Assembly: GCA_029207755.1 (NCBI GenBank)
Contig: JARCOQ010000002.1
Coordinates: forward strand, 40,930,244-40,994,243
DNA from: Chamaea fasciata
Lineage: Eukaryota; Chordata; Aves; Passeriformes; Sylviidae
Reading direction: 5' to 3'
DNA: 64,000 bases
Position numbers and translations under genes: made by a program. Of the stretch, positions 50,801 through 63,875 are shown piece by piece; the first letter of the stretch is position 1; each line of letters starts with the position of its first letter. The notes beneath the pieces are model-generated. The model did no database searches. It worked only from the letters and a program-made list of their open reading frames with translations, and was not told where the DNA came from.

Positions 50801-51887
50801 AGCATTTTAATTGCTTAGCACACAAAACCTAATTCATCTGTCATCTCTGTAAGTCTGCAACCACTCTTAATATGCTGTCCAAGGCTTGAGCAGCAGTATA
50901 GCCCTTGTGCTAAAACTGGAGACCACTGTGCTAGTTCTGCATTCCAGAAGGGACTAGGAAACAAAAATGTTAAGACATCTTTCTATTAGCAAGGGACAGT
51001 TTATCAGTACACAACATGATCATTTTCTATAAATACACCATGGTGTTAATTTCAAAGAAAGAGGAACACACAACATGGAGGGAAGAGTTCATCTGGGAGC
51101 AAACAGATGAAAACTTGGCACATACAAATCATGGCCAGAATGGTAGGAAGGTTGCTAAGAAGCTTTGTTACATCCCCCAAATAGTACCAGCAGTAGCACA
51201 GAATATATACTATTTTTAAGATGGAGTTCACTTGACCTGTATATAAAGACTTGGACTGAGGCAACCCTTTCAACTGAAGTGTCATCAAAAAAAAAAAAAG
51301 AGCAAAGGTGAAGTACTGGCACAAATGAAATATGTGAATTTTAGCAAAGGATTTCACAGAAAGTGTGAAGAACAGGAAATTACCTTAGGAATACGGCCTA
51401 GCAGGAAGACAGATGAAGCTTTGATAATGGGCAAAACTTCATATCGCAGAAAAATTAGTTTAATACAGCGTAATAAAAAAGGCATGAGAAGAGAAAGACA
51501 ACCTGTGGGCAGGGTGAGGTGGTACTTACCCCTACGGAAGGATACAAAGTGGAATGAGCTGCACAGGAAAATGAAGGACAGAAATAGTTCAGTCGAAGAA
51601 TGGGAGAGGGCAATCAAGATGAGGAAACTCCAGCCACAAGGCAAAACAAATCTCTGAAAATGGACTATTGCTTAGAGTAGAGACCACAGGCTTGCAAAAC
51701 ATGAAGGACACTGAGTAATCTACTCCCAGGATTAAACACATTTTAATTTGTTGCTACATCTGAGCCACAACTCTCAGCATTCTTAAGATCAAGCCAGAAA
51801 GGAGGAGGAAAAAGCCACCTAACAATTGTGAACCTCATGAAGATGTCAAGTGAGAAGATGGAGAGCTGCAGAAAGGGAAAGGAGTAC
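47526..51887. other. unassigned AT-rich DNA with T30 run
   Basis: Holds T30 (47802-47831) and minus-strand exon-like segments at 49189-49239, 51384-51397 and 51530-51558, the last two very short but with close-to-consensus splice sites. The 110-codon plus-strand frame at 51325-51657 overlaps two of these and shows no motif. Confidence 0.4.
47802..47831. repeat. T30 homopolymer
   Basis: Thirty uninterrupted T residues. No adjacent retrotransposon body is recognised. Confidence 0.95.
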
Positions 51888-52077
51888 CTTAGCTTTTTTT
51901 TTAATGCATGTTGAAAGCCTTGAATTTGCAGACTAAACTTCAGATATGAATCTCTATTATTCTCTTCAATTTCTTCATTCTGAACCAGCCTTTCCTCCAG
52001 TGGACAGCTATTCAGTCCAGGAGAGGACTGATGCTGAGATCCTTTGGTTCTGATCACTTCCATGTGAATTTTTTTTA
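51888..52077 (-). other. candidate internal exon, 190 nt (low confidence)
   Basis: On the minus strand a strong 3' splice site (pyrimidine-rich, ending GTTGACACAG) precedes 62 open codons and the donor AAG|GTACTCC. The product is polar and helix-like (EERLVQNEEIEENNRD). Phase 1 in, phase 2 out. It is the longest exon-like segment in the window. The frame itself stays open past the donor to about 51743, so length alone is not decisive. Confidence 0.27.
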
Positions 52078-54136
52078 CTGTGTCAACAGACAATAACCAG
52101 AGGAGAGGAAAACCAGCCACAGCTTGTCCAAAGCATTATCTCCAACATACTACACACATCTGCCTTTGCTTTTCTGTTTAATCTATGTGCAATAATAGGA
52201 GCCAAGAAGGAACTCTGATGAAACAGGTCAAATCAGTCATTCAGTCTGATAACTCTCTACAGATAGTGCTTGTGCCAAGTTCCTCAAAGGGCAGCTTGAA
52301 ACAACAACAGGCATAAGAAAATCTGTAATATTAGATAACAAAGGAAAACATCTTTTGGTTCACAGCTTTTTTTTTTTTTTCTTTTTTTATTCTATTTCCA
52401 TTCCTAGCTCTATAAACATTCTGTTAATTTAATGACAGTTTCTATTCAATTTCATTCAGGGTCCAGTACTGAACTTTGGAAACAAATATAGAAATGTCAT
52501 TATCTTCCAGGGGATATGGTCAACTCCAAAAGTGTCTTAGCATTGCTCAAAATACATTAAACCATTTGTCTCACATTAGATGCAATCAAATACCCTTCAG
52601 AAATATTCTGAATCAAGCCTTCTACCACATGAATTTTCGCAAGTGAATTTATTGAGTAAATAAATCCTTTTGAGACCTCCACAGAATTACTGTTTTTCTT
52701 TTAAATTGGGTTCCATTGTATTCCCAAAGAGGGTAAAAGAAAGAATTCCATCTTAGATTTTCTGTTTTGTGCCATTTATACATCCTCTCACTTCTGCCTT
52801 TGTACTTACTAGCTCTTTTATTGCTGTTTATATATACATATATATATATATATATACACCACTTTTTTTTTTTCTTTCCGGTGCAGTTCATTTGACCAAA
52901 GAAAAGATGCCTCATAGCAGTACGACAAAAAAATGCAACACTCAAAGTCCCCACTGAATGTTTCTGTAGATCAGCTTTTCAAGCTTAACTTTGAGAAGGC
53001 AACTAGTTCATAGTTATACCATTTAAACTACAAATTATTTGTGGAGACAAACATCCAAGTCGCAAATAACGTTTTTCATATGAGTAGTTGAAAGAAAATA
53101 ATGTAAAGGGCTGGGTAAGAACTGGCTGGGTCTTTTCTTGAAAAGAAAGAAATGGGGCATGTTGAGTTATGAAGTTTTAGTTGTGTTGTAAATTCAGTAT
53201 TGTGTGAACCAGAAACAATATTTGGATGGTCAGAAAATACTCAGTTTCTAGCTGCAATTATTTTGGTTTCAGAGCTATTGCACAATTCCAAACAAAACTT
53301 ATAGACTCATGGTGTTCCTAGCACAATATAAATCTCAGTCTAATATCCAAAATGTGATTTTCCTCTCTACTACTTCTCCCATGCAAACTCTCATTTATAA
53401 TATTATGCGTATGTTCGACATTTAGATAGGAATTACACATTAACTACCTTTACTGGCAAGTTTAGATATATAACCTTATGTTCATTCTTAATGGAGCAGA
53501 ATCTCTCTTGCTTTCATTAATTTCTTTTAACTATTACCATTTTAAAGAGACATTAATTTTCTCTTTTTGAAAACCGAGAAATTCCCTACCTTCTATGACC
53601 TGGCTTTGTTCCTTTATGTGCCTAAATTCTAGTATCTGAAATAGTCATAGCTCTCTGCGAAATAAAAATATGACTGGATGGGGATTTCTAAAGCTCCCAA
53701 TACTCTATTCCCACTGAAGTCACTGCTAGTTTATTCCACACTCCTATGAGGTGAGAGCTTAGGCAGCACTGAGGCCTGATCTCATGTTGTAATGTTTCCA
53801 TAAATGGACTTCTAGGTATACACAAAACCTATTTTTAATCCATAAGCACTCAATAACATCACCAGTGTGGATTTGCTCTATGCCTATATTCCCACTTGTG
53901 AGTTTCCCTAATAACTGTTGAACCTGTTGGCTAAATAGAGGATAAAACCTCAAAGGTATTTCAGCTCTGTAAGCCTCCTGAAGACTAGCACGAAAACAGA
54001 GAGAAGAGAGACTGTATTATAATGTTTCCCAGGGAGCTGGGAAGAGCCTCATCCTTGCTGTTCAGCAGCCAACCCAGGGGGAGAACATTACGGTATGCTT
54101 TAACTCTGGGAAAAGTTTAGAATGCAGATCACATCC
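52078..54136. other. unassigned AT-rich DNA with simple repeats
   Basis: Contains T14 at 52367-52380, a (TA)n tract at about 52828-52857, and minus-strand exon-like segments at 52261-52294, 52691-52751 and 53829-53930. No gene is recognised. Confidence 0.4.
52828..52857. repeat. (TA)n microsatellite
   Basis: An alternating TA tract interrupted once (TATATACATATATATA), about 30 bp. Confidence 0.9.
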
Positions 54137-54282
54137 ACAGAATCACAGAATAAACTGAGTTGGAAGGGTCCTACCAGGATCAAGGAGTCCAACTCCCAGC
54201 CCTGCACAGGACCATCCCCAAGAGTCACAGCATGTGCCTGAGAGCATTGTCCAAAAACTTGGACCCTGTGAGTCAGCCTGCC
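54137..54282 (-). mobile_element. CR1 LINE 3' fragment, minus orientation
   Basis: Starts with the reverse complement of the CR1 tail (ACAGAATCACAGAAT), followed by GAGTTGGAAGGGTCCTACC, GGAGTCCAACTCCCAGCCCT and CAGGACCATCCCCAAGAGTC. This is the standard CR1 3' UTR in reverse. About 145 bp remain. Confidence 0.93.
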
Positions 54283-56697
54283 AGTGAGGTACAAAGCCTT
54301 AAGGTTGCAATACTTCTACTGTATGAAGAATTACATTTGATTTGAATGAAATGTATTAAGTAATGTTTAAGCCTTAACACAGTAAGATTTAGACATTTTA
54401 TGTCTGCATTTAGATATTTTATGCAAGAAAATGCTAAAAAAAATTCTAAATATATTTGGGATTATATATTTTTTCTTTGTTTTTGTATCTTCTGATCACC
54501 AAGGGAAACAGCATCTTACAACACGTGAGTGGCAGATAGGTACCAAGTATCTCCCACTACACAGTCTGAGGTGCAGGAACACATGTAGGAGTCAATGACT
54601 ACATGCACTACAGCAGCTCCAGGGAGGAGATCCACACATACTGATCCTTCAGTCAGCATTATGCCTGAATGGGTTTGATGAAGAGTGGATGAGTGAAGAG
54701 AGGGAAAGGGAAAAGAGCTGGTTGAGCCCTAAGACTATCACAGATGAAAAGATTCAGAAGGTAGAAGGGTACTGGGCTCAAAAAATGTAAATACAGGTTT
54801 GCACTTACATGTCATGCAACCAGCCCACACCCAAAGTATATTCCTATGGATGTTACCACAACTAGATTTATGATGTTCTTTGCAGTATTCAATCAGTTCC
54901 TTTTCCCTCCAGTACTGCAACTCTGCAGCAACCCCTGGCTCAATTTTTGTGATTATGTAACTTCAACCAGGTGTTGCCCAGAGCTGCTTCCTTATAGGCA
55001 GTGATTTTAGACTCTGCCAGAAACCTGTGATAAGTTCATTCTCCGTAAGTCAGACACTAATGCCATTATGAGGTCTAAACCAGCTGGCAGGGGTGAGACA
55101 TATTAATCTCGTTTGACCTCTGTACACATAAAAAATTGCTAACATAAGATCTTGTCAAGTATATGCTGGCCTAAGTCTATTTAATAACTGCCTGAGAACC
55201 TGGGGAAGAAAAAAAAAAAAGAAGCAGCTGAATCTAATCCTAAATCTTCTCTTATTACAACAGTAGTGTCAACCCTCCACATTTTATCCCAGAAGCAGTG
55301 GTAGTGAATGTTCATTCTTGGAGCTTGCATTTCGCAGAGTAATGGACTGTTACGACTTGCTAGTCAGAAATAACTACTATAATGCCATTGCTCATCACCC
55401 TAAAGAAATCTTTAATCTTCTCCTAAAGATGCAGCATTTTGAAGAGATCAAGAAGATCCAAACCACATTTCTCAGACAGTAATAAAAACTGAAATATTTT
55501 AGGTACTTTTGTGAGCTTGCTGTGCCAGTGACCTACTTGCCCTAGACTTGCTCTGAGTGCAAAAAGAAGACACATGCAGAAGGTAATTCATCCCACCTGA
55601 AGGCGGACATCTAAAACAAATGGGATGAGCAGTTCTCTGCAGGTGTCTTTCTCTCCCCCTCAATTATAAGGGGAACTTTAGCAAGATGCCCCACTTTTCA
55701 AACTACCGGTTATTTAAAACGAACTTATTTTTTCTACGAGTTGCATTTCAGCCTCATTTAAAAAGTAAGGCAGACTGAATCTAAATGTAAATGTGTATGA
55801 ATCCCTTAAACACAAGGCAAACCAACACATAGGTACAGATGGTTGTACATACATACACACACACATTTTTCAAAGGCTTGCAGCCAGGACCTGAGATAAA
55901 GTGACTGACTTCATGACATATTTTCTGATCTATCATGGAGCTAGGCAGATGGATTGAATCAGATCTGAGATTTCACAGCTCAGTTCTAAAGGTACTGGTA
56001 GGAAACCTAGCTTTATAACTTAATTTTATTCTAAGTTTTCATTTTTACTTTTAGAGATTGCTTGCTTTAAAAGAATATTTAAAGACACCACCATCAAGAA
56101 CACACTGTCTGCAATTAAATATAACTTAGCACAAGATCAAGTAGTTCTGCTCCATAGGAAGATGAGCTATGATTAATAATATTTAAAGCTATTTTATATC
56201 ATCATACATATATTGTGCAGCCTGAATTTTATTATTTTTAAGATGTCCGAGAACATATTCATATGTTTTGACTATGGTTTGCATTAAGCTCCATTTAGAC
56301 AGAAATCAGAATTCAATTAAAATGTGTATATCCCAGCATTCTAAATACCTCTTAGTAAAGAAAAACCACCTAATTGTGTTGAAAATATCAGAAAAAGAAG
56401 TACCACAACATGTTTGACTTAGTAAACAAAGAAAATTGGCCTATTAATCAACTCTCACTGCTCCTACTCACCCAATAGCAGCCATATTTCTGAAAGGATT
56501 CATGGGCCCCAAAATAAAATTAGAATTTATATCTTTTTGAAAGCATCTGTGCAGGTGTGTTCCTATTTTTATTTTGGATGTTTTTCTCTGCAGTGCTGAC
56601 TTCATACATTTGTTTTTTACTTATGGACTGTAAGAGAAAACCAGTTGTACTTTTTCTGATCTGTTTGGTTTGGGGACTTTCATAAGCCCAAACTGAC

Positions 56698-56813
56698 TTC
56701 TAAATTTTAAGTGAACTGAACAAAATGAAAAATGAATATTCATTCTACAACTGTCAGGTAAATTGAAAACAGGAATAATGAAAGCAAAATTTCTGTACCC
56801 TAGCAATGGAAGA
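56698..56813 (-). other. candidate internal exon, 116 nt (low confidence)
   Basis: On the minus strand, the A22 run becomes a T-rich tract directly before an AAATCTGCAG acceptor. One frame stays open for 38 codons up to a moderate donor (AGAA|GTCAGT) and beyond. The product is hydrophobic and unrecognised. The poly(T) makes an artificially good acceptor, so confidence is low. Confidence 0.17.
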
Positions 56814-56826
56814 CTGCAGATTTTGG

Positions 56827-56848
56827 AAAAAAAAAAAAAAAAAAAAAA
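56827..56848. repeat. A22 homopolymer
   Basis: Twenty-two uninterrupted A residues followed by GAGAAAGAAA. Confidence 0.95.
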
Positions 56849-59114
56849 GAGAAAGAAATGCCAACAGTTATCCAATCTACTGTAAATGTGGTCCATACTG
56901 ATATTTAATGAACTGCATCCCACTGTGCTATGGTTGCAAAACTTTAGCTGACCTCAAGAGATAAAAATATTTCTTCAATTCCATACATAATTACAAACCC
57001 AGCAATATTTCAAGTAGAATTTGAGAGATCTCAATGAAAGCATTTTGCACTTATTCAATAACGTGTCTTACATATTGCAAAGTATTACATTTTGCTCACA
57101 TCTTCAAATAAGCTGCCATGATTTCAAATGGGTTTCTTTTTTAAACTAGACAGCATACATTTTTATTAGGAATGTTTTTATTACACAGTTCAGCCCTAGG
57201 TTAAAGAAAAATATATTTATATATAATATCAAAGAAAATTTTCAGATTTTATGGAGCTTTGTGCAGAATTGTCTCCAGAGTGCAGCAGCACCACCCACAT
57301 TCAGTGTGCAATGCAAGAGATGTAAACAACACAAAGAAAGTAAACAGACCTTCAAAAAGCTACTAATTTTATCAAGACCATATGATAACACTTCTTATAA
57401 ACACAGGATTAGAAAGACTTATATTGAACTATAAACCAATATTATATCTAAGTACAACACATTTACAATTGTAGTATTAAATTTTTCTGTCCGGGTAACT
57501 CCAAAACTGTAGAAGCAAAAAAAGCATGACCTGTTTTTCAGTCTATCAGAACAATAAAACATCCTGCATTGATTTTAAATAGGAGGTTGTAGGACCTGTT
57601 AACAAAAATGTGCCATTTTGTCACCTAAATTCAGAGTTAGGTCCCAGTAAGACCATGCATACTACCAGGGATTGTGAAATGAAATGGATCTATAAATCCA
57701 TCTAAATGGATTGTAACTATATGTGACATATATGTGACATATAGACTTTCTCACTGGCTGACAATGTCGCTCGGTCTGTAGCAGGAATTCTTTACAAGAG
57801 GCAAACAGAAAAGGATTATTCTGAAATTGTTCCGGCAGGAAGAACCAAAGGAAAAAATTGCAAATGTTACAGCATAGAGACTGCATATTATCTTTGTAAT
57901 GCTCTATGGAAACAGATATTTGCACTAGAATCAAGCAAGACTGCACACTGTTTGATTACCTTTCCACAGAGAGAGCAGCTGCTATGCACACAGGCACAGG
58001 AGCCATCTCTCTTAGACAAACAGGATGTGGGAGAAGGTGGCAGAATATGGTTAAGGTCTGAGAACTAGATCCTTGAGAGAACTAGAAACCAGAGAACTTC
58101 AGAGAATCCCTAAGACTTCCACTGAACACCCCCAGCACTGGCATGATGCATGCATGCCTGAAATGTTGCAGCAGAGGAGGATTTCTTTATAAGGAGCTGT
58201 CTGAGGTATTCATTTTTCAGTTTAGAAGTTACCAGAATTATCATAAGGACAGAGACAGTAATCACTAAAGGATAACACAGATCATAAAAGGGTAACTCGT
58301 AATTTACATACTTAAAATCAGACAGAATCAGCTACTGCCCCAGTATTGACTGAGTGATCCTGATGGATTTATGAGACACAATGCTAGGTACTGTATTCCT
58401 CAGTCAAATGTTTCTTTGCATACAGGACAGTATTCACACACCAGATCTAAAGGGGACACATATGAAGACATTCCCTCCCATGTTCTCTGTAATATTCCTT
58501 TCTCCTCTGTCAACCACAAGGGACAAAAGCCATGATTGTTTTATACACTATTCCTTCTCTTCTCCACTAGAAGTCAAATATGGATTCATAAGTATGAATG
58601 TAAAGATACCAGTTAATACTGAAAGACAGGCCTCAAGCCACAGTGGCAATACCAGCTTCATTACAGCTTGACTACTTTCAGCAAAGATGTGAAAAAAATT
58701 GACAAATTTGAGAAACTAATCAGTGTACTGAGGAAATTAGTGGTAATTAAGTTATCTGAGTACCTGAACATTCACAACACAAAACCTGTAAAACAGATTA
58801 GCATTTTATTTACCGTTCATTATTAAGTGGTGAGTAGCAGCTGAAATCACACTACATTAATAAAGTCACAATTACAGTAAATGACTTTTTTTACAAACTA
58901 AACGCAATCACACTGTTTAAAATTTCATTATTCCCAGTCTTGGGAACAACGTGAAGATAGGATCTACACCTAGTGTCCATTTTCCACAGGAAGTAAAAAT
59001 GGCATGCATTGACAAATGCACAGAATATACATATACGTCACATGAGGTGCACATGGACTGTCTCTCCCTCACAGCTCAGTGAGAAACACAGAGACTGAAC
59101 ACATAATTTTTTTT

Positions 59115-59230
59115 CACAGAATCATATAACCATAAATTGGTTGGAAGGGACTTCTGAAGGTCACCTCGTCCAACCAGCCTGCACTGATCAGGGACATCTT
59201 CTTAGCAAGAGCTGCAGTACCACATGGAGG
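59115..59230 (-). mobile_element. CR1 LINE 3' fragment, minus orientation
   Basis: CACAGAATCATATAACC, then TTGGTTGGAAGGGACTTCTG, AGGTCACCTCGTCCAACC and CTGCACTGATCAGGGACATC form the CR1 3' terminus in reverse. It is short, with an ordinary level of decay. Confidence 0.93.
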
Positions 59231-59843
59231 AACTGTTAAAAAGGTCAAATCTGGCAATATATCAGATTGCTTGCTGACACAGGCCTAAGTTGTGGCTTCA
59301 GTTATACAGACACAGGGGAAGGCAGGAGGGAGCCCCATCCAGTGCACACTGAAATAAGAGGATGCCCTTCCACATTCACCAGCAAGACATGGAGCAGTTA
59401 CTTCAGCAGGGAGTAAGGAGGAGTCTTAGTACACCATCCAACTCCTTCCAGCCTCTCTGCCTTACCAATTATTTACAATGACTCCCCCTTCTATTGCACT
59501 GTGTTGGCACACCCAAGGGGAAGATAATTTGGCAAAGTAAGGCAGGGCTGCAACTCCTTCATCTTCCCTATGACACTCAGTACATGGTTGGTGATGCACC
59601 TGGCTGAACATGCATGATTCCAACCTTTACTCCTGCTGTGTCTGGCCCTACAATGCATTAACAGAAAAACCCAAAACATAAAAACCACCGCTACAACAAC
59701 AAAAAAACTTCATCCCTTTTCTTTATTTTGAACATTAAACAAGGCTGCATAATCAATCCAACTCTGTACCTAATGTGATTTTGAAATTCTCTTTTAAAAA
59801 ACTATGTTTCAGGCTAAACCCACATGTCCAGTGATATGACAGC

Positions 59844-59886
<43 letters not shown>

Positions 59887-60038
59887 GTCCTGGCAAAAAC
59901 CAAACTGAAAATGTCCCTGATTTTTTCTTTCTTTCTGGCTGCTTTCCTTTGCTTTATTTTAAAAGAATATATTCAGTGAAAAGTTTGTGAGAGCAGTGCT
60001 TTGTTTTGAATACAGTAAATGTGGAGATTTGACAGGCT
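59231..60038. other. unassigned DNA with T37 run
   Basis: T37 at 59847-59883 and one 33-nt exon-like segment on the minus strand at 59466-59498. Nothing else is recognised. Confidence 0.4.
59847..59883. repeat. T37 homopolymer
   Basis: Thirty-seven uninterrupted T residues. No retrotransposon body is recognised beside it. Confidence 0.95.
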
Positions 60039-60148
60039 CTAGAAATCTTCAGCTTTGAGTATTGCCAGTGTATTCTCAATTTTCTTTTTCTGAGCCTCAG
60101 ATGTCAGCATCAGACAGTCAAAATCTACCAGCTTTTTTAACAGAAATG
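60039..60148 (-). other. candidate C-terminal exon with stop (low confidence)
   Basis: On the minus strand, TTTTTCCTGCACATATGCACAG is a fair 3' splice site. It is followed by 35 open codons and TAG at 60039-60041. The peptide has coding-like composition, with a Lys-rich helix near its end (SEAQKKKIENTLAIL, then KAEDF and stop). Start phase is 1; an alternative acceptor inside it would give phase 0 and link to 60327-60472. If real, a minus-strand gene ends here. The family is not recognised, and this rests on reading-frame appearance only. Confidence 0.3.
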
Positions 60149-60326
60149 CTGTGCATATGTGCAGGAAAAATTGGACATTCCATGTGAAATTATTCAGCAA
60201 CCATTATGAGTAAGAACTCTGTTAGTGTCCATCATAAGCAAGCACAGTGTATCTTGCATGTCTCTGACAGCTTCAGCCAAACCCCCAGTGGGAGCTCCCT
60301 GGGTTTCTTCGAGTCAGCTCTTTCAC

Positions 60327-60472
60327 CAGGCCCACTCGTGCTCTGTGAAAAGCTCTGCCAGCTGCTGCCGCATGCACAGGAACCTCTGTCAAAACCAATT
60401 TAGAGAACTGCCTGGCTTCATGTGCTGGCTTTGGATCCTCTATCTTATCTGGCAATTCTATACAATTTTTAA
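60327..60472 (-). other. candidate internal exon, 146 nt (low confidence)
   Basis: On the minus strand the acceptor GATGTTCTTGCCAG is followed by 48 open codons and a CTG|GTGAAAG donor. The frame includes DKIEDPKPAHEARQF and an Ala-rich VHAAAAGRAF. A 36-nt segment at 60599-60634 would join upstream in phase. The plus strand is also open across this somewhat GC-richer patch, so the open frame may be compositional. Confidence 0.25.
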
Positions 60473-63374
60473 CTGGCAAGAACATCAAGTCAGCAAGATA
60501 ATGATAAAACTGTGGAGTTCATAGTGGTTTGTCTCTCAAGAATAGGCTTTGCTTTAGCCATAGTAAACGCAAAATAAAAATTAAAAAGTCTACAATACTT
60601 GATTTATAATAAACAGGAAATGCTTCTTGCACACCTTTGGAAACAGAAGGGAAGCAGCAGTTGCATGAGGTGACTAGGCTGGGTACCTCCCTAAAAAGAA
60701 ACAAGACAGCTCATGGTATTTTTGTTCTGGTTTGGCCAAATACCTTTGAAGATACCTTCAAATACGTTTTTGAAATTGATGTACTACCAATTCATTGTCA
60801 AAACTGCAATGACATGTACTTTAATTTTCAATCACTGTAAAATCATATATAGAAATACATTTTGTCTCACTTCTGATAAGAAAAACAGGTGACATTTTTT
60901 CCCTTGCCTAAGGTAAGCTTTAAAAGCAATCTGCCTTGACAAGGTTTAACTTTAGGTCCTGCATGGGTTGGTGATGGCACAAAAGATAGCAGGACAACCA
61001 GGAAATGGTACAATCATTGGAGACAAATCCTGAGATAAGATCCCTGTACAAAAATAAAAAGGAGCTCCTGCAAGCCTTGAAAAATATCCTGCACACATTG
61101 ACAAAAAAGCCTTTAAAGTCATTCTTCAAAAAATAAAGTGAACTGACATATCAAGTCATTATGATTTCTTCTTCGTGACCTTCCTCTATATCTTTATGCA
61201 CTAGATGAAACCAAACCCAGGGAACAAAAGTGCAAAGTAACAAAACCAGAATAATAGCTTTCCCTGTTTTGTTCCAGGGTTTCTTTGGAGGAGAGACTGC
61301 TATTTAACTCCCATGCCACTGAAGTCAGGCAAGTATGTGAAAACCAAGATATATGATTTTTATACGGGACATCACACTGTCATTTTGTGTAATTCTTTGT
61401 TCCCCAAACCTGGCTATTCATGTGCCCTGTTATTTTATCTCAGTATGTCACATAGCTCTCAGTCTGCAAAAACAGTGGCAGCTCTGAGCAGGAAAGTAGA
61501 CAGGAGGTAGGACAGCACAGATGGGAAGGCCACAGCATTTTAAGAATGTCTGCACCCTGGTAAGGATCTACAGTCTTTGCCCACATGCTAGAGTGGCTGT
61601 GGGTGGCACTTCTGCCTCTCCAAGCTGCCAGGGCTCGACCCGTACAGTGAAACTAAAGGTGTTTACATATAGTGATATTGCCTGCAGGAAAATATTGTCG
61701 AATGCATGAACACTTCCCAGGAAAGGCTTACTGTGTGTGCTGTGACCTGTTAGGAGCCTGGCAAAAGAGCAGACTGAAGAGCCATACTGTTCCACAGGTT
61801 CCTCTGCAGTGCACACAAGTTTACTTCTGGAGTGATGCTTGTTTCTATGTTGTCACGTGGCCAAGAGAATTACTCATTTCATGAAGTCTGTATGGAGGCA
61901 GGCTGTATGTGTGGAGATGGGGCTTTGCCATGCAAGAACAGACTCAAGACACCTTAACATTACTCAAGGGTTCTGCAAAGATGGGGTTGTCACTGCAGCC
62001 ATTTCTCAGAGGCACCACTCAAGACAGCCTGAGCATACTGTAAACAGGGTATGCACCCTCAGAGAACTGACTATGGAGGTTCAAATGTTTGCACATGCTA
62101 ATTATGTAAGAGCAGACCACACACATACTAGGAACAGCCAGATCACTACTATATATGATGCAAGAATTTAATATTTTGCTTAAGAGATTAATTTTCCAGG
62201 ATCTTAAAAATGACAGGAACTGGTGAGAAATGTGTATCATGTCAAAAAGCTCTCCTGGGTGACAAAAATAATTCCAAACAAAAATAAAACCAAGCCTATT
62301 CATGTACAGAACAGTTTTCTTCCATTAGGAGGGTGAAAAAAAAAAAGGAATCCCTTTCCCCTTCTCACAGTTTTGAAGACATCTTACCAGAGTAGCAGTG
62401 ATACATGTGTACCTGGGGGTTTGGGAACCCCAGGTCACACCATATGGACAGAGAGGAAGCAAACCAGCATCCCCCTGTGCTGACTGCCAAACATTCAGAA
62501 ACCTAACAAAGCAATGGAATGTGGCTAATGGAGCAAGGGAACGGGCTTACAACCTGATCCACAAAGGGAGACACTGCCACAACTTTGGGGCTTTCTATCA
62601 ATTTCAAACCAGCAAACTGTCTGTAGGCCTCTGCAAGGAGGTCCTAAACCTTTTTTCTGACATCTGAATGTGTGAGTGAAATCACTCCTATCAGTGATTA
62701 TCCCTGCTGTGGTATCACGATTAAGAAGCTGTTGGTCCATCTTCACAAAGAATCCCAAGGCATTATCACCACCTACTTGCTGTTCTCACTCAGCATTACT
62801 GCCACTGGTTTGTTAAGGCAAAGGATTTACCTTTCAAGAAAATTGGATGAAAAATTAAGGGCAGAACAGTACATAAAGTGTTTTCAGATCCCACAGTACT
62901 TCAGTGATCAACATTCTATGTATCTATTTTTACTCCTTCTTTCTAAGCAGTCTGGGTCTCTGCTTCATCCTCAATCCACTTTGTTTGTGAGTCACATCAG
63001 ATTAGAAATATATTCAACTATGAGAAAAATCTTTTGCAACTGATCCAAATAGAAACAATAACAGAAACCCCTGCATATTACACTTGGAGCCTTTTTAAAA
63101 AACAAACAGAAACAATGAAAGACACTGAAAAACACTGACAGGTTTCCTTATGGTCTTGTTTAGAAATGTCCTGCAGCTGGAATCACTTGTAGGATATCCT
63201 GTGGGTGACACATAAGGTAGTCAGTATGGGAGAAAAAGAAACTGGACATTTGAATACAAGGCTTTATTCTGTATTTCTGCGACACTGTCTGTAACTACAT
63301 CAGTTCCCCCTCCATCTCTACCAGTGCAAAGGATTTGTTTGGTTTGTCTCAGAGTATGAACATCCTAACTTTTG
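60473..63374. other. unassigned DNA
   Basis: Open frames up to 123 codons occur on both strands without recognised motifs. No RNA gene or repeat family is identified. Confidence 0.4.
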
Positions 63375-63875
63375 AGTACTGTACACAAGCCCCTCATTAC
63401 AAGAAAGAAAATGAGGTGCTGAGGCACATCCAAAGAGAAACAAAGGTCAGGAAGGGGCTGGAGCACCAGTCTGACGAGGAGTGGCCAAGGGAACTGGGGA
63501 TGTTCAGTCTGGAGAAGAGGAAGCTCAGGGGGACCTTATCCCTCTCCACAACTCCCTGAAAGGAGGGTGTAGCCAGGTGGGGCTTGATCTCATAACTAAC
63601 AAGCATTAAGTCAAGAGCAGTTTTCATTAAGCAACACCAAGCGAGATCTTGATTTGGTATTACAAAAGATTTCTTCACTGCAGGGGTTGTCAAACACTGG
63701 AATGGGCTACCCAGGGAAGCGTTTGAGTCACTACATACACCTAGAGGTATTTAACAGATGTGTAGATATGACACTAAGGGATATGGTTTAGTGGTGGGCT
63801 TGGCGGTGCTACATGGACTCAATCTTAGGGTCTTTATCAAACTAAACATTTCTACGAGTCTTTGATTCTATTACA
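63375..63875 (+). mobile_element. CR1 LINE 3' end, plus orientation
   Basis: The degraded RT C-terminus is visible ([20 protein letters not shown], then [11 protein letters not shown]). It is followed by AGGGGTTGTCAAACACTGG, GGGCTACCCAGGGAAGC and GGATATGGTTTAGTGGTGGG of the CR1 3' UTR, and ends near GTCTTTGATTCTATTA. It is 5'-truncated and frame-disrupted. Confidence 0.93.

Larger units (their letters stand above)
54283..59114. other. unassigned AT-rich DNA
   Basis: A22 lies at 56827-56848. Exon-like minus-strand segments are present at 54544-54565, 54809-54914, 55597-55610, 56472-56489, 57596-57624, 57755-57820, 57960-57981 and 58814-58840; most are too short to judge. A small ATATGTGAC duplication is at 57718-57743. 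Confidence 0.4.

Noticed and set aside
51325..51657. 110-codon Lys/Arg-rich plus-strand frame
   Set aside because: A-rich composition explains the K/R content. No motif is present, and near-consensus splice signals in the region lie on the other strand.
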